A stretch of 64,000 bases of DNA from Diabrotica undecimpunctata (Eukaryota > Arthropoda > Insecta > Coleoptera > Chrysomelidae), in the NCBI RefSeq assembly GCF_040954645.1, contig NC_092808.1:82523889-82587888 (forward strand), read 5' to 3'. Below, piece by piece: positions 14,926-26,774 of the stretch. Below the pieces are notes generated by a model. That model was not told the origin of the DNA. It saw nothing but the letters and a program-made list of their open reading frames with translations, and ran no database searches. Both the position numbers and the translations under genes were made by a program. Each line of letters begins with the position of its first letter. Within the stretch, counting starts at the first letter, position 1.

Positions 14926-15184
14926 ACTTTTTTGGAATCAGCTCATTTTTTTCGATCTAAAATAGTCATAAACTATTAGGTGTTACATTTAAAAAAAGAG
15001 CCGATGACGTCATCACCTTAATGTGTATCACCTTTTATAATGAAATTTTGTTGTAGAATGTAAAACATTGAATCTAAAAATCGACGTGTTTTAGATTTTT
15101 TTAAAAAGGCTTTTCATTTAGGAAATATCGAATTTAGATATAAAAAATAAAAATAAACATTTATATTTTCTTAGTTAATCCTAC

Positions 15185-15586
15185 CTGTCAACATCATGAT
15201 ATATATAAGACTTGCCAAAAATCCTCTAATTTTTTGATCAGCAATTTCGGCAATGTACATGGGAGCTGCAACGAATGCCATATCACCAGCCATTCCAGCA
15301 CAAAATCTGGCAACATAAATATATTCAATTTTAGGTGCTGTTGCCATTACAATCCAAGCCAACGCAGTCCCAGTAATTGACGTAATAAGAGATTTTTTTC
15401 TGCCTATTTTATCTACTAAGTACATTGTAGCTGGCAGACCACAGCACGCTCCAATCATTAGAACAGACTCTAGCCATTCAGCCTGCTCAGGTGTTACCTT
15501 CAGAGGCGTGTCCTCAGAGAGAAGAACTGGAATTGTTGGGGACGTCCAGCCATATTGCATGCCATCGGATATGGCCGAAATTGTTC
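15185..15586 (-). CDS. Tret1-like facilitated sugar (trehalose) transporter, internal exon
   Basis: Encodes helices 1 to 4 of the same transporter. The exon opens (after an ATTTATAG acceptor, AG at 15588-15587) with GTISAISDGMQYGWTSP, the helix-1 sequence typical of Tret1 proteins. Then come a first extracellular loop, VDKIGRKKS (the conserved loop between helices 2 and 3), VARFCAGMAGD and PMYIAEIADQKIRG, a family hallmark after helix 4. It ends in LTG at donor ACAG|GTAGGA. Both ends are phase 1. With the last exon about 464 codons are accounted for. Family members have roughly 450-550, so only a short amino-terminal exon is missing; it must lie at higher coordinates, probably beyond this window. 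No stop is seen. Confidence 0.9.
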
Positions 15587-15588
15587 CT

Positions 15589-16190
15589 ATAAATGTAAAT
15601 AAGTAAATTAAATATTTAAAATGTTTTAAGTATTATTTGTAAAGAAATATTAGGAATGTGTAATACATGGTATATACTAATGTATATGGGTAGTACACAT
15701 TGTTTTATAACGTTTGCTGATGGCATATTATGTCGAAAATAATACCATTTTTGATAATAAATTTGTGTGCACACTATGACCCAACAAACTTATTTCACTA
15801 AATAAAGTCTCACTGTGTTCTGATAAAAATTACGAAATAAACTGATATAAATGTACTTATTTTATGTTGTCTTTAATAATTTATTTCTGGAAAAATTATT
15901 ATTTTTGGGTACAAGTTTAATTGTCTCATTTCTTGAGGGCAGGTTCATTGGTAACTTGACACATTGACTGAATTTGAAAATTTTGGGTTTAAAAAAATTC
16001 TGCAAATTTTGACTTAAAATCATCATTTTTTCATCCGTAGAACAAACAGTATTAGTAGCTATATTGATGGCAGTAATTTATAAATTACCATCAAATTGGT
16101 CTGTCATCAGGTATCATCCCCTGCATCATCATCTTCATTACCACTGTATGAGATTTTTCTTCATTAAGATTTTTTATATGTATTGGACTA
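15589..16190. other. Upstream intron sequence of the transporter gene, nothing recognised
   Basis: AT-rich DNA without a supported gene. It is the beginning (gene orientation) of the intron separating the internal exon from an unseen first exon. Confidence 0.5.
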
Positions 16191-16194
16191 ATTG

Positions 16195-16370
16195 GATCTT
16201 CTTCCTGTGCCATGCTCGAGTATCGTGAGTTGACTATCAAGTTCACTATACTAACTTTGTTAACGGCAGCTTGGGAAAGAGACGAAGAAGATCTGTTAAA
16301 CCATTCCCTCAGGTTTCAAAGCCATGACGTTTTTCTTCGACCTGCCCTCTTCTTCCGTTTATCTTGCTTA
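16195..16370 (-). mobile_element. RTE-type retrotransposon 3'-end fragment
   Basis: The plus strand reads CTTCCTGTGCCATGCTCGAG then AAACCATTCCCTCAGGTTTC and AGCCATGACGTTTTTCTTCG. On the minus strand these encode the LRxxREWF-type end of an RTE reverse transcriptase followed by its short 3' tail. The same arrangement recurs at 24375 and 40757. Confidence 0.55.
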
Positions 16371-16379
16371 AATATTATT

Positions 16380-18310
16380 AAATAAGTATATTACTTGATC
16401 ATATATATTTCAATACTAATTGGGTAGGTCTACAAAAACTATATTTTTGAAAAAATAGAAACATTCAGATATAGCTTATTTATATTGAGACATAATATAT
16501 ACAAATGGTAACACAAAGACTTATACAGACCATGATTCCTAACAAATCTCATAATATGTAAAATTATGGAAAAAATGATAATCCTTAGACTCCTCTAGTA
16601 TCTTGAGCAAAATAAAGTACCAGTTCTTATACAAAATGATTGTAGTAAACATAGGTGTGGCATATTTTATACCGATAATCTAATTGACTTTAAATCAATT
16701 TTTTTTTTTATTTCTTAAAAGAAGTATTGACACATGCAGATTGCTTGATGGCTGCTTTGTTAGAAATTTGAGAGCAATCGTCATTTTTTTGGGAACAAAG
16801 AACATTGAGGCCCTTTTTTATAGTGCTAGGAAGAGAGAAATAAAATTTATTAAACTTCTTGCAAATAGCTATAATTCAAAGAGAACCTTTCCCTAAATAT
16901 AGTACAGTTATTTGCCTTTTTGCTTCCCTTTTTAAAAAATACCGTTATGTTTATATGTTTCCACCAAAAATAAAAATAAGTCGGTTCTTGTTAAGAGGAA
17001 GTTCTTTAAGTGGGGATAATCCTGTTCTAGGCGATAATTTGTGAAATTTGAGAAAAAGAGGATCACTTTTAGTTTCGTAGTCTAAGCCATTAAACTGACT
17101 TTTGGTTGCGTCGTCTAAGAGTTTGGACGTATTTCTTTCTCTGGGAATTTATCTATAAATGTGTATATACACTTCTATTGTATCTTAAATAGTTTGATCT
17201 AACACCCGAGTAAATCAAATATATATTATAAATTAACATCAGTGTTTGATACTAAAGTTGAGTACAGTTTAAATTCAGTGCGATTTAAGAGGCAATATCA
17301 TCTAGAGTTACTGTAAGTGGTCTTACGGGCTATCTGCGACAACATTTTCCTGATCGGTGGTTAAAGCTAACTACCATTGCAATAAATTCCTCTAAAGAAC
17401 AACGATTTCATCAATTGCGTTTTTCTGAACTTTCATTAACTTTCATGTCTTTTCATTATAAGCAATATTAATTACAAACATTTATTATTTAACTAACAGC
17501 TGTGCGACTAGCTTCTCGTAAACCATGTGCGATTTGGTCCTTATTTTAATTTTTGGTAAAACCGATCTTTATAATATTGTCCCTGTACTTCTGCAACTTT
17601 ATTGTAAATTAATTTATTACTATTTTGAACTTGCTATAAATTATTACTTTTATGGCCAATTATCTCTAGATAAGCTTAAAACATTAGAGAGAGATATTTA
17701 TATGATATGATTTATATGATGATTTATTTATATGTGCATGTGTCTATGTCTATAACATTGAAAGATTTTGAATTTTTTACATGTTATGGTAGATTTATTT
17801 GTATTTCTTGTTTTTGGGATTCACCCGTTTGCTGATTTAGTTATTGAATATATTTTGTTTTGTTTACCAACTGAATTTTATTTATCTACTCCCAAGTTTC
17901 CTGATAATAGAGTATCTCTGAATATTTACTAATAAAAATATTTAACTATCACGATATCTACGACCAGGAGAAAGATCAGGCTGTATATGTTTGTAGTTAA
18001 GTAGTTGGACGAAGTCCACCGAACATATTATTTATTATTTGTTTATGTAGTGTGTTGACCGCCTTTATTTATTAATTAACTGTTAATATCTTTTCTTGTA
18101 TTTGCTCTCAGAACCTAATTATCTCTCCTTATCTCTTTTCGTTTCTAAGGTTTCTTAATTTTTCCCTTTGTAACCCCAAAAAGTTAAGTGGCGCCCTTTT
18201 TCTTATCTTCTCTTATCTTTGATAATTTTACCTATCACTCTTGTTATCTACTTCTCTATCTTTTCTAATCCATTTTATCTTGTCTTATCCTTATTATTTA
18301 TTCTCAATAT
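16380..18310. other. No gene recognised
   Basis: About 1.9 kb of AT-rich sequence. Small open frames of 60-70 codons near 16684-17044 and 17525 have no recognisable motif or plausible coding character. Confidence 0.55.
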
Positions 18311-18317
18311 ACGCTAT

Positions 18318-18880
18318 ACATACGTTACGCAGATGATACTATCATCATCAAAAGTACTAAGTATATAGTTATCTCTATAAACAAAATTATACCTGAACAA
18401 GTGTTAATTAACCAACAACCAATACAACGGGTCACCAATTACTGCTATCTAGGCACAACTTTGAATGAGCAATGGGAACTCTCGACGGCGATAAAAGTAA
18501 GGTTGCGAAGGCAAGATCCGTATTTATCAAAATGAAAACGATTTTCAGTAATCACGATCTACAACTCTCAATCAAGGTCCGCTTGCTAAGATGTGAAGTT
18601 TTATCTGGCCTTTTGTACGAAGTGGAATTCTAGACCTTGTACGAGGTATTTATGGAGTGTCTTAAAGCATTTGGAACGTGGTGCTACAGACTCATACTGA
18701 GAGTCTTGGATATACAGAGCTAATAATAGCGAGGTCTCCTAACGAATGAAGATGGATCGCGAATTAAGCATAGTTATATCAACGACTACAGAACGCTTAG
18801 ATCAGCAATGATTAAAGTTAATGTAACCAGTGTACAAAAGAATGCTCCCTACGTTGAACGACTAGTGGGAGGATATTAAT
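18318..18880 (+). pseudogene. RTE-type reverse transcriptase fragment (active-site and C-terminal part)
   Basis: YIRYADDTIII at about 18319-18351 is the catalytic motif of a non-LTR reverse transcriptase. In shifted frames, TNYCYLGTTLNE, a KMKTIFSNHDLQLSIKVRLLR-type stretch and CLKAFGTWCYRLILRVLD then follow the usual order of the RTE carboxyl region. Stops and frameshifts are frequent. The YADD motif lies before the fingers/palm fragment at 18950, so these are two insertion remnants or a rearranged one. Confidence 0.7.
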
Positions 18881-18949
18881 GCAGCTTCCTGATTAATATA
18901 TCAACAACCGACTAAATATTTACAGTGTGGCAGACTGTTGAAAAAAACC

Positions 18950-19690
18950 CTTAATTTGACATCGACACCTAGCACATCTTTGTGGATTTTAAAGTCGAAC
19001 ATGACTTAGTTAATAGATATAAACTTCTCCTGGCTATGGTGGAATTCCAAATACCACTTCATCTTATTCAACTCATTGAACTTACACTCACAGGAGCAGC
19101 AAGCATGATTAGAATCCAGACCAATATTTCAAGATCCTTTCATTTAAAAAATGGACTAAGACAGTATGATGGGCTATCGTGTCTTTTATTTAACCTTCCT
19201 CTATTTAACTCTAGATAAGGTAATTATAGAGTCCCAGAAAAACACAGATCCACACTATAAGGTTTGGACACATTCATATACCTACGCAATAAGTATCCCA
19301 ATGGCTGGAGAGACAGATGGTCTCAAAAGTACTCAAAAAAATTTAAATGATCGCCTCTAAAACACTAATAAGACGTATAATAAGACCAGTGATAGCATAT
19401 GGGGCAGAAACGTGGTTACTTACACAGAACGACCAAGAACGGCTTAAACGTTTCTAATGAAAAATCCTAAGAAGAATATATGGAGGAATAAAGGAGCAAG
19501 GTTTGTAGTGAGGGCGTTGCAACTTTGAATTGTACAGAAGTTTCGGGGAACCTGACGTTGTACAATAGATCGATAGGGCATGTAATCAGGTGAGAGAAAG
19601 GTGCATCAGTCAGAACAGTTTTTGAGCAAAGAGCAACAGCATTAAAAGAGAAATTATTAAGAAATAGTTTAAATAGGAGTATAAGCACAG
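18950..19690 (+). pseudogene. RTE-type reverse transcriptase fragment (palm part plus tail)
   Basis: FVDFKVEHDLVNRYKLLLAM at about 18980 is a degenerate form of the motif with the first catalytic Asp (DFxxAYDSVNR). LTGAASMIRIQTNISRSF and LKNGLRQYDGLSCLLFN then match RTE-type enzymes closely; the normally conserved RQGDGLS has Tyr in place of Gly. A frame break follows, and the tail RRIIRPVIAYGAETWLLTQN then LRRIYGGIKEQG lies around 19370-19500. Confidence 0.75.
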
Positions 19691-19699
19691 TGTATTACT

Positions 19700-21270
19700 A
19701 AAGAATTCTTTTAAACATTAAACTCTGGTATAGGGTTGTAGGGTGGTTCGGTAGCTCAGCGGGATGTTAATAGTCACTTTATTGTGATCGATATAGTGGT
19801 ACTGGCACCGATAAATGAGTAATGTGATGAGGAATATCTACTAATAGTTCGATAACATTATTCCATTATGACGCTAGAAGCTAACGGCTGATATCATTTC
19901 TGTATTATAAAAAGAATTTTATTTAAAAAAGTTAGTAGTATGCACAGTAGTGTTAGTAGTAGAAATCGGGAGCACCGATTTGAATATTAGTGAGAGTTGG
20001 ATAAGTAATCGGAAATATTGATACCAAAAATTTGGAAATAAAACAAAGTAACATAGATACGGGATAAAACCATATCGAATAATTACAAAACAACAAAAAA
20101 AAAGGAAGGGCAATGAGGTCAAAAATAGAAAAGAAAATGATACCAGACATTTGTTATCAGTAATTAGTAATTTAGTATTAACTACTTATTATTAAGTGTC
20201 ATGACGAATACCTTATTATACTGTAATACCTACTGGTTTTGACTTAAAAAGTTTAGAATTCTTCATCAATCAAATTAGAATGAGGCAATTATGGTATCGA
20301 TTATTATCTGAAATTTTCAAGTTTTATTTTGTCGTTGTTTCTTACGGATGCACTTATTTAAACCGGATGTAGATAATTTAACAGATCTTATAACGAAAGT
20401 TCAATAATCCGTAGAGAACGCATTTGCATCATTCTAAAACGGATTTAGTTAATTCCACCAAACATTTTCAAAACAATATTTTAAATTGTATACCGAACTA
20501 GTTAATTATACTAAAAATAAAAATAATGGTGTAGTGAATAATAAATAATGTAGTATATTTAGGGTGGAAATCACTTATGGAATAAAATTATTTCTGCCCT
20601 TGTTCTAAAAAGTCATAAAAAACGCTGGGACCCGTCGACTTTTATCCATACATATGCCCTTTTTAAACGTAAATTTAAATGTACAGGGTGATTCATGCAA
20701 GCCTAGCATAGTCCCAAAGTTTTATTTTCAATGCAATATCCTGAATATTTTTGAAGCGAAGCTTTGATACTGGTATTGGAGGGTATTGCACTACTTTTAA
20801 ATAACCTATTTTGTGGCGCTATTAAATAGTTTATTTTGTGGCGCTAATTCTACTGCAGAAGCGCCGTGGTAAGGCGCTGTAAACAGTTAGAAGAGTCCAT
20901 TTACGCAATTAGGGAAGTTCGATATACAACATGTCAACGTAAACTTTTTTAATTTAAATAAAATCTATAAAGAGGATAGGTATTAACCAATAGGGGTTTT
21001 ATGTAATTCTTTAATAATATTTTTTTCGTTTCTTTGAAGCACCTATTACTTTAAATCATGTATAGATTCACCACGTGTTTATTAAAAGAACACGTGTAGT
21101 TAAAATAATATATAAATAATGAAATCACTTTATTATTCTTAAAAAACACTTTGTTTGTGCAAGATAAAGCTTACCTTGCATTTTACAAAGTTTCGTATAC
21201 AATATTGAGGTGTTAAAAGGCTCACACCACGGTCAAAAGACTTTATTTTGCCATCGGCGGTGGAGACCGT
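19700..21270. other. No gene recognised
   Basis: Contains TGTACAGGGTGATTCATGC near 20680, which resembles a mariner-type terminal motif, and a short local duplication around TATTTTGTGGCGCTA at 20800-20850. There is no partner end or transposase. A tRNA-like TAGCTCAGCGGG near 19757 lacks a B box. Confidence 0.5.
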
Positions 21271-21289
21271 GGAAACTATGTTTGGAGGT

Positions 21290-21560
21290 AATTTTGCCCA
21301 ACAATTGCAATCCAACCTTTGTCAAATGATACTGTTACCCGCAAAATTGTTGATATAGCCGAAGATGTAAAGAACCAGCTTCTTGAAGAGTTCCTGCCAA
21401 TCTTTATTGCATTCGCTTGACGAGGCAACAGACAGCACTTAAGTCGCCAATTCGAGAAATTAAATACTTGGAATCTACAACTCCGATGAGCAAACAAACA
21501 TTATATTGGATACCAGCTATGGAGTTAGTGCTTTTCATAGAAAGATAGAGCTGTGGAACA
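21290..21560 (+). pseudogene. hAT-type transposase fragment (N-terminal catalytic part)
   Basis: A plus-strand frame gives PLSNDTVTRKIVDIAEDVKN then QLLEEF. That is the LSNxTVxRRIxDMAEDVKxQL pattern found at the start of the RNase-H fold in hAT transposases of the ZBED/GTF2IRD2/KIAA1586-like group. The following LDES segment is not preserved and stops appear within 50 codons. Confidence 0.65.
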
Positions 21561-21867
21561 GAAACGTGAAACAAAAAAAAAGTAAAAATGTTTGCAAATT
21601 TAAAGGAGTGTCAAAACTGTTAGCGCAGTCTGACTATTTTGAGAAAAAGCGCATATACAAATTTCTGTCGTAATACTTGTATCTAATTATACCATGTAAA
21701 AGTTTATTTCATTTCATACATAAAATTTTTTTCATCGTCACAAAAGTATTAGTTTTTGTTACTTAATTGATACAATACGTCTTGTATAACAATTTTATTT
21801 CATTAGATTTTGTCCAATAAATTTATTTTTATTATTATTTTGTTAATTATAACCGACCATCGGTATT

Positions 21868-21955
21868 TCTTCTTAGAGTGCCGTCTCCCTACGGAGGTTG
21901 GCAATAATAATGGCTAATTTTAATTTTGAACTTGCTGCTCTAAAACCTCAATCTT
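21868..21955 (-). mobile_element. RTE-type retrotransposon 3'-tail fragment
   Basis: CTTCTTAGAGTGCCGTCTCC then ACGGAGGTTGGCAATAATAATGGC matches the tail blocks seen at 12935, 24375 and 40757. It lies between the two hAT pieces and so probably inserted into that element. Confidence 0.5.
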
Positions 21956-22289
21956 ATCAAGTGGCCTAGGTATTCCAATTTTCTTATTTATATAGTAGTG
22001 ATTAGTTCTGTTTCTTTACTTCTTTATTTGTAATTCTACAGTCCATCAGCCCAGAAGTGGTTAAATATTTTATTTTATTTTGTTTACCTAATTAATATAC
22101 TCATTCTTATAAAATTATTTAATTTATTTTAATTTATTACTTTATCTTATTTCTTTATTACTGCACTTATTGTGCAGTTTCGGCTGTAATTGATAAACTC
22201 AACAACGTCCCCATTACAAACAATCCAAAAATTGCGACCATCAAACACAAAATCTGATAACAAGTGTAATAAACAATTTAACTAGAAGA

Positions 22290-22790
22290 ATGTTTACTAC
22301 TAAATCCAGTCATAAGTCAACATTAAGCGCCTCACCAAACCGTAAGCAACAATAAGATTCTCTTCTGATTTAAAAGTACTGGAAACTGATCAGTACCCAT
22401 TGACAATCAGTAGATATAGGGAAGAAGAATTTCAAAATCTCTGCAAAAGGTTTAAGCTTAACAAAACTAAAATAACAAACTGCTTTTGAGATTATATCGA
22501 GGACAATTCACCTTCAAGAGTACCAAAAGATTTCATTCCGTTGTTGAACTGCTCTAAACTGATTCCATGTAGTTCGTTAGAATGTGAACGAGGTTTTAGT
22601 CTCATGAACCAGATAATAACTGATTTGCGAACTAGACTCTTAACCAGACATATTTCAACCTTATATTTGTAAAACTACATGGATCGAGTATAAACGAGTG
22701 GAATGTGGAACCCTATGTCAACACCTGGTTGAGGAGACAGCGCACTGCAGACGACACTAGGACACGCACGGCAAAACCTTCTCCGGAAGA
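22290..22790 (+). pseudogene. hAT-type transposase fragment (C-terminal dimerisation region)
   Basis: IPCSSLECERGFSLMNQIIT followed by DLRTRLLTRHIS matches the conserved carboxyl motif (SxxxCERGFSxMNxIxTDLRxxL) of KIAA1586/ZBED-like hAT transposases. A stop after LYL and a shift precede a tail reading NEWNVEPYVNTWLRRQRTA-like in another frame. It probably belongs with the fragment at 21290. Confidence 0.75.
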
Positions 22791-22799
22791 AAAAAATTC

Positions 22800-23850
22800 A
22801 TTTGTTCAGTTTTTGTAAATTAAATTACTTTTTAAACTCAATTTCTTAAAGTTAAAAAAAATTATTATGTTCAGATATTGTAATTTTGACCGAATGTGAA
22901 ACACTTTCCTTTGTATATTAAATACCACCTTTCGTTCTTATGTTATATTGTCATGTAAATAATAAAACTGGTTCATTATAACTTTGTGGTTTAATTGTAC
23001 AATAAATGGTTACATTTGTGTCTCCAAAACATTTAAATTATTCTATGTTGTCTTCCTTTTTCACAATTAAAATAAAATAAAAAAGCAACCAATCCATAAT
23101 TTAATATTTTTGAATTAAGCAAATGCATATACATTTTAAAATCTGCAGTCGTAACTTATATTAAAAAAAAACATAGAGTAATATTTTACTTGTAAAAAAG
23201 TTAAGAAAAGTACCTTGCGGCACTACTAATTTTGCCATGACACCACTGTTTGCTTTATGAAGATCCTTCTAATAATCAACATTAACAAAACGATAACTCT
23301 GAACTGTATCTTAGACTTACTCTAATATATATTCTTGACTTGCGCCTGTATAAAGATATTAACATGAAGAAAGTATTCCCGTTATAAAGATTATTTAGTG
23401 AGTACATTATCTTTTTTTCTCACATAGTCTAAATCTAATGTAACCGATATAATTAGATTAAATGTAGGTATAACTAAGTATGTTGTAAAATAATACTTTT
23501 GTTTTCGATCAAGGCCGAAGTGCCTGGTTTTATATATCACTTGGAATAAGCATTTTGTAATCTATTCTATTCCTATTTAATCTGAATAAGTACATAATTG
23601 GTATAAATATTTATAACATATAAATTTATATGCATTAATTGTTACCGTATATCTTACTTAACAAAATTAGCATTTGTTTAATAAGTGGCTTTACTTTTAA
23701 CAAGATAACAAAGGTGCGACTAGATTAAAAAAAGGACACAACACTATAAAGTATCTTGATAGAATACACACATATGTAAAAAGGCCTCATAGCAACGAAT
23801 GTATTCTACAAATACCCATTTTTGACAACTTTTTTCCGTCGAAACATCAA
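22800..23850. other. No gene recognised
   Basis: AT-rich DNA with short A and T runs and no repeat or coding signal I can identify. Confidence 0.5.
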
Positions 23851-24177
23851 TAAAGGTACGGTTTCGTTGCTGCGGCTTGCGACTGCGATGGACTTTAGAT
23901 AGTTTTCATGTTCGTAATAAAAAATCAACATATATATCTAAACTACTTTTACCAATATCTCGTCCTTATTTGCAATGAATTTCGCCATTTTTACTGAACG
24001 ACTGCAATTTGACTGGTTTATCTGCAGCCCAGTACTGATCGTACTGGCCTGCAAATGAACGGCGACTAGCAAAACCTATACGCGTAAATTATATAAAACC
24101 AGTGCTGCGACTGTAGTTGCAGTTGCTATTGCGACTCAATCGCAATCGAGAGCCGCACCGACTCAACCTTACCTTTA
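23851..24177. mobile_element. Non-autonomous element with about 40-bp imperfect inverted ends
   Basis: The left end TAAAGGTACGGTTTCG, continuing TGCGGCTTGCGACTGCGAT, matches the inverted right end (TAAAGGTAAGGTT, then TGCGGCTCTCGATTGCGAT) with few mismatches. Local GC content is higher than its surroundings, and there is no coding frame. Length is 327 bp. The family is unknown and the target duplication is unclear. Confidence 0.6.
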
Positions 24178-24374
24178 ACAAAGAGTTTATTTTACAATTT
24201 GTAATTTATACCAAAAAGATATTTTTAATTTAAAGATTCCACAAACAGTTAGAATAATAGTTGTATTTATGTATTGGTTATTAACGAGAAATTTAAATAT
24301 AAATTCACCTTAATTATCTTCGTCTTCTTTCGTTCTGTTTTACAAGATCAGTTTCATTATTGCATTTATTTATT

Positions 24375-25300
24375 GATTTCTTTCTTCTTCTGTTCTCATG
24401 GCGCTGTCTCCTGTCCAAGGTTGGCGATCCAAATGGCAATTGTAGTTTTGGAAACTGCTGCGCGAAAGATCTCTGTGGATCAGCGGTGAAACCATCTCCT
24501 CAGGTCTTTCAGCCACGAGTTCTGGCGTCTTCCTACTGATCTTTTGCCCTGTACTTTTTCTTCCAGTATATCTTGAAGTAATTCATATCTTTTGCCTCTC
24601 AACACATGACCCAAGTATTGCATTTTTCTCTCTTTGATTATTCTTAGTAATTCTTTTTGTTTACACATGCGACGAAGTACCTCAACATTAGTAACTCTTT
24701 GTACCCATGGAATTCTCAACATTCGTCTGTATATATACATCTCAAAGGCATCTATTCTTTTTTTATTTCAGAGTCCATTGTCGAACTTTCACAGCGATAC
24801 AGTAAAACGCAACATCTGATCATTCGGATTCTAAGCTGTAGACTAAGGTCTGATCTTATAAAAAATATTTTTATGCTCATGAATGTTTTTCTTGCTTGTT
24901 CGATTCTTGATAGGATTTCTTTTTTTGGATTACACTGACTATTGATATTTTACCAAATATTTTATGGAATTTACCTGTTCTATTATTTGACCCTTGGCCT
25001 ACACCAGTACGTTTATTGGTGTCTTTGAAAATACTAATGTTTTAGTTTTGGAAACGTTTAGATGTAAACCGAACATTTCGCTGTGGTGAACTACCGCATT
25101 TATTCTATTTTGTAGTTCTTGTGCGTTACTTGCTATTAAGACGGTATCATCAGCATATCTGATGTTGTCTATGCTGATTCCGTTAATCTTAATTCCGCCT
25201 TGGACCTCGTCTAATGCTTCTCTGAATATAGACTCTGAATACAAATTAAACAGTAGCGATGATAAGACGCAACCCTGTCTCACTCCTTATCGGGTTTGTA
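24375..25300 (-). pseudogene. RTE-type reverse transcriptase, decayed 3' half
   Basis: Minus strand: MRQGCVLSSLLFNLYSE and then NIRYADDTVLIA (about 25283-25140) are conserved reverse-transcriptase motifs, the latter the catalytic YADD. After frame breaks around 24760-24990, a segment including MYIYRRMLRIPWVQRVTN and GRRQNSWLKDLRRWF (24740-24480) is the standard RTE carboxyl region. The short 3' tail follows down to 24375, beginning TTCTTCTTCTG on the plus strand. No endonuclease domain is present, as expected of a 5'-truncated copy. Confidence 0.85.
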
Positions 25301-25429
25301 TTATTCTTTCTTGGGCTATACCAATATTAATTCACATCTTTCACACGTTTCATCTAACTATAATTTTTTTATGTATTCTTGGGTTTTGGTTTATCTTTAC
25401 TTCTATAGTTCTTTACTTCTTATAGAAAC

Positions 25430-26080
25430 TTGTCAGTCAACGGTTTTTTGGCATAGGAAATTTATTATTCCTGCACCGTATAAATACATGCTCCTATATT
25501 GGGGCATTAATTAAATTTTTCTATAATACTGCCTTTAATATATTTTAAATTTTACCCTTTTTTGTTTACTCCATTACTTCATCTATGCAGAAATTTTCAT
25601 TTCTGTATCAGGCACTATTTGTTTATTTGTATCATTTTTCAGTTGTATTGAGTCATTTGTTTCTACATATTTTATTTATTATGCTCTAATTTTACTGCAC
25701 TTATCTATTCTTATTTTCTACCATTGCACCGATGCTAGATATCTGAAAATTTTCAAAAGTTGAATTATTGTATGTTAGCATCCAAAATTACTAATTAGTT
25801 TGTGGACTAATTTTTTTTTTTAATGAACATTCGTGATTTTTTGTTTGTTTTTTCTACTAAGTTTTAATTTTTGTTTTTCGAGAGGCTGTTTTGATTGTTG
25901 CAATCTTATTTTCTTTCCGTACTTTTACTTACAACATCTTATCAACATATCATTATTCATGTAAAATTAATTCGTATATATAAAAATATACCAATAAAAC
26001 AACCAGCCAACCAATAACACAAAGGACCAATAAAAACGTGGAACAGCGATATAGCAGAGATCAAAATCTTGGCAAGAAGT
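25430..26080. other. No gene recognised
   Basis: AT-rich DNA to the left of the BEL/Pao insertion. Small frames here show no motif. Confidence 0.5.
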
Positions 26081-26085
26081 AACAC

Positions 26086-26643
26086 TGATGGAAAGGGTAA
26101 ACTTTGTTGCCAAACTATCCACATTTAAGAGAGGCGTATTTGAACACCTAATTGCTTCAAAATATTTATAAAGGACCACTGAAGCAATAAAACAATTAAG
26201 AGGTATTTTCCTTCGATTTATTTACACAATAGACTTAAGGGCTGGTTCAAACATTGACAATTATCGCAATTCTGACAGTTACATAAAGAGTTATACAAAT
26301 ATTAGCTTTACAGTGAGTGCGGGGAGGCAGTAACAGATATACATGAAATGATAAAATTGAGAGAGACCAACTATATACGTTTTAACACAAAACACCGGGT
26401 TTACAAGCGCATTTATCGCTTACGCACCATGCACATTTTCGAGATCACACACACACACGGCCTTTTCTTGCCGAGAGGCAAATTGGCACTGTCTGTCTTA
26501 AGTTACATATCGAGGGGAGGACGGGTCCCTTATGAAGGGCATCAGTCGCACACACGTTAACACGAGAGCTGCCGACCTGAGCTCACAATTTGATAAAATA
26601 ACTATACTACGATTACAATATTATACAGGTTGTTTTTACAACA
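26086..26643 (-). repeat. 3' LTR of the BEL/Pao element
   Basis: On the minus strand it starts TGTTGTAAAAACAACCTG and ends TTTCCATCA (TG...CA). It is identical to the other LTR except at the outermost base of the inner copy. No internal insertion or gap is seen. Confidence 0.93.
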
Positions 26644-26661
26644 TACTGCCCCCAGTTGAAG
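26644..26661 (-). other. Polypurine tract
   Basis: On the minus strand CTTCAACTGGGGGCAGTA directly precedes the 3' LTR. The purine-rich GGGGG core is where plus-strand DNA synthesis would be primed. Confidence 0.55.
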
Positions 26662-26774
26662 CACTAGCTTTAACATTATAAAAAGCATTAAAAAGAAAAG
26701 AGTACATAAAAAAAAAACAATATGAGTAATAGTATACAAACAACATATGAGTAAAAGTACTAAACCTAATAACA

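Noticed and set aside
19748..19815. tRNA-like GGTAGCTCAGCGGGAT
   Set aside because: An A box-like string only; no B box, no cloverleaf and no paired acceptor.
20675..20960. A mariner-type element starting TACAGGGTGATTCA
   Set aside because: Only one end-like motif is seen; no partner end and no transposase.
26348..26560. 70-codon plus-strand frame present in both BEL/Pao LTRs
   Set aside because: It lies antisense in the LTR and is duplicated only because the LTRs are identical.
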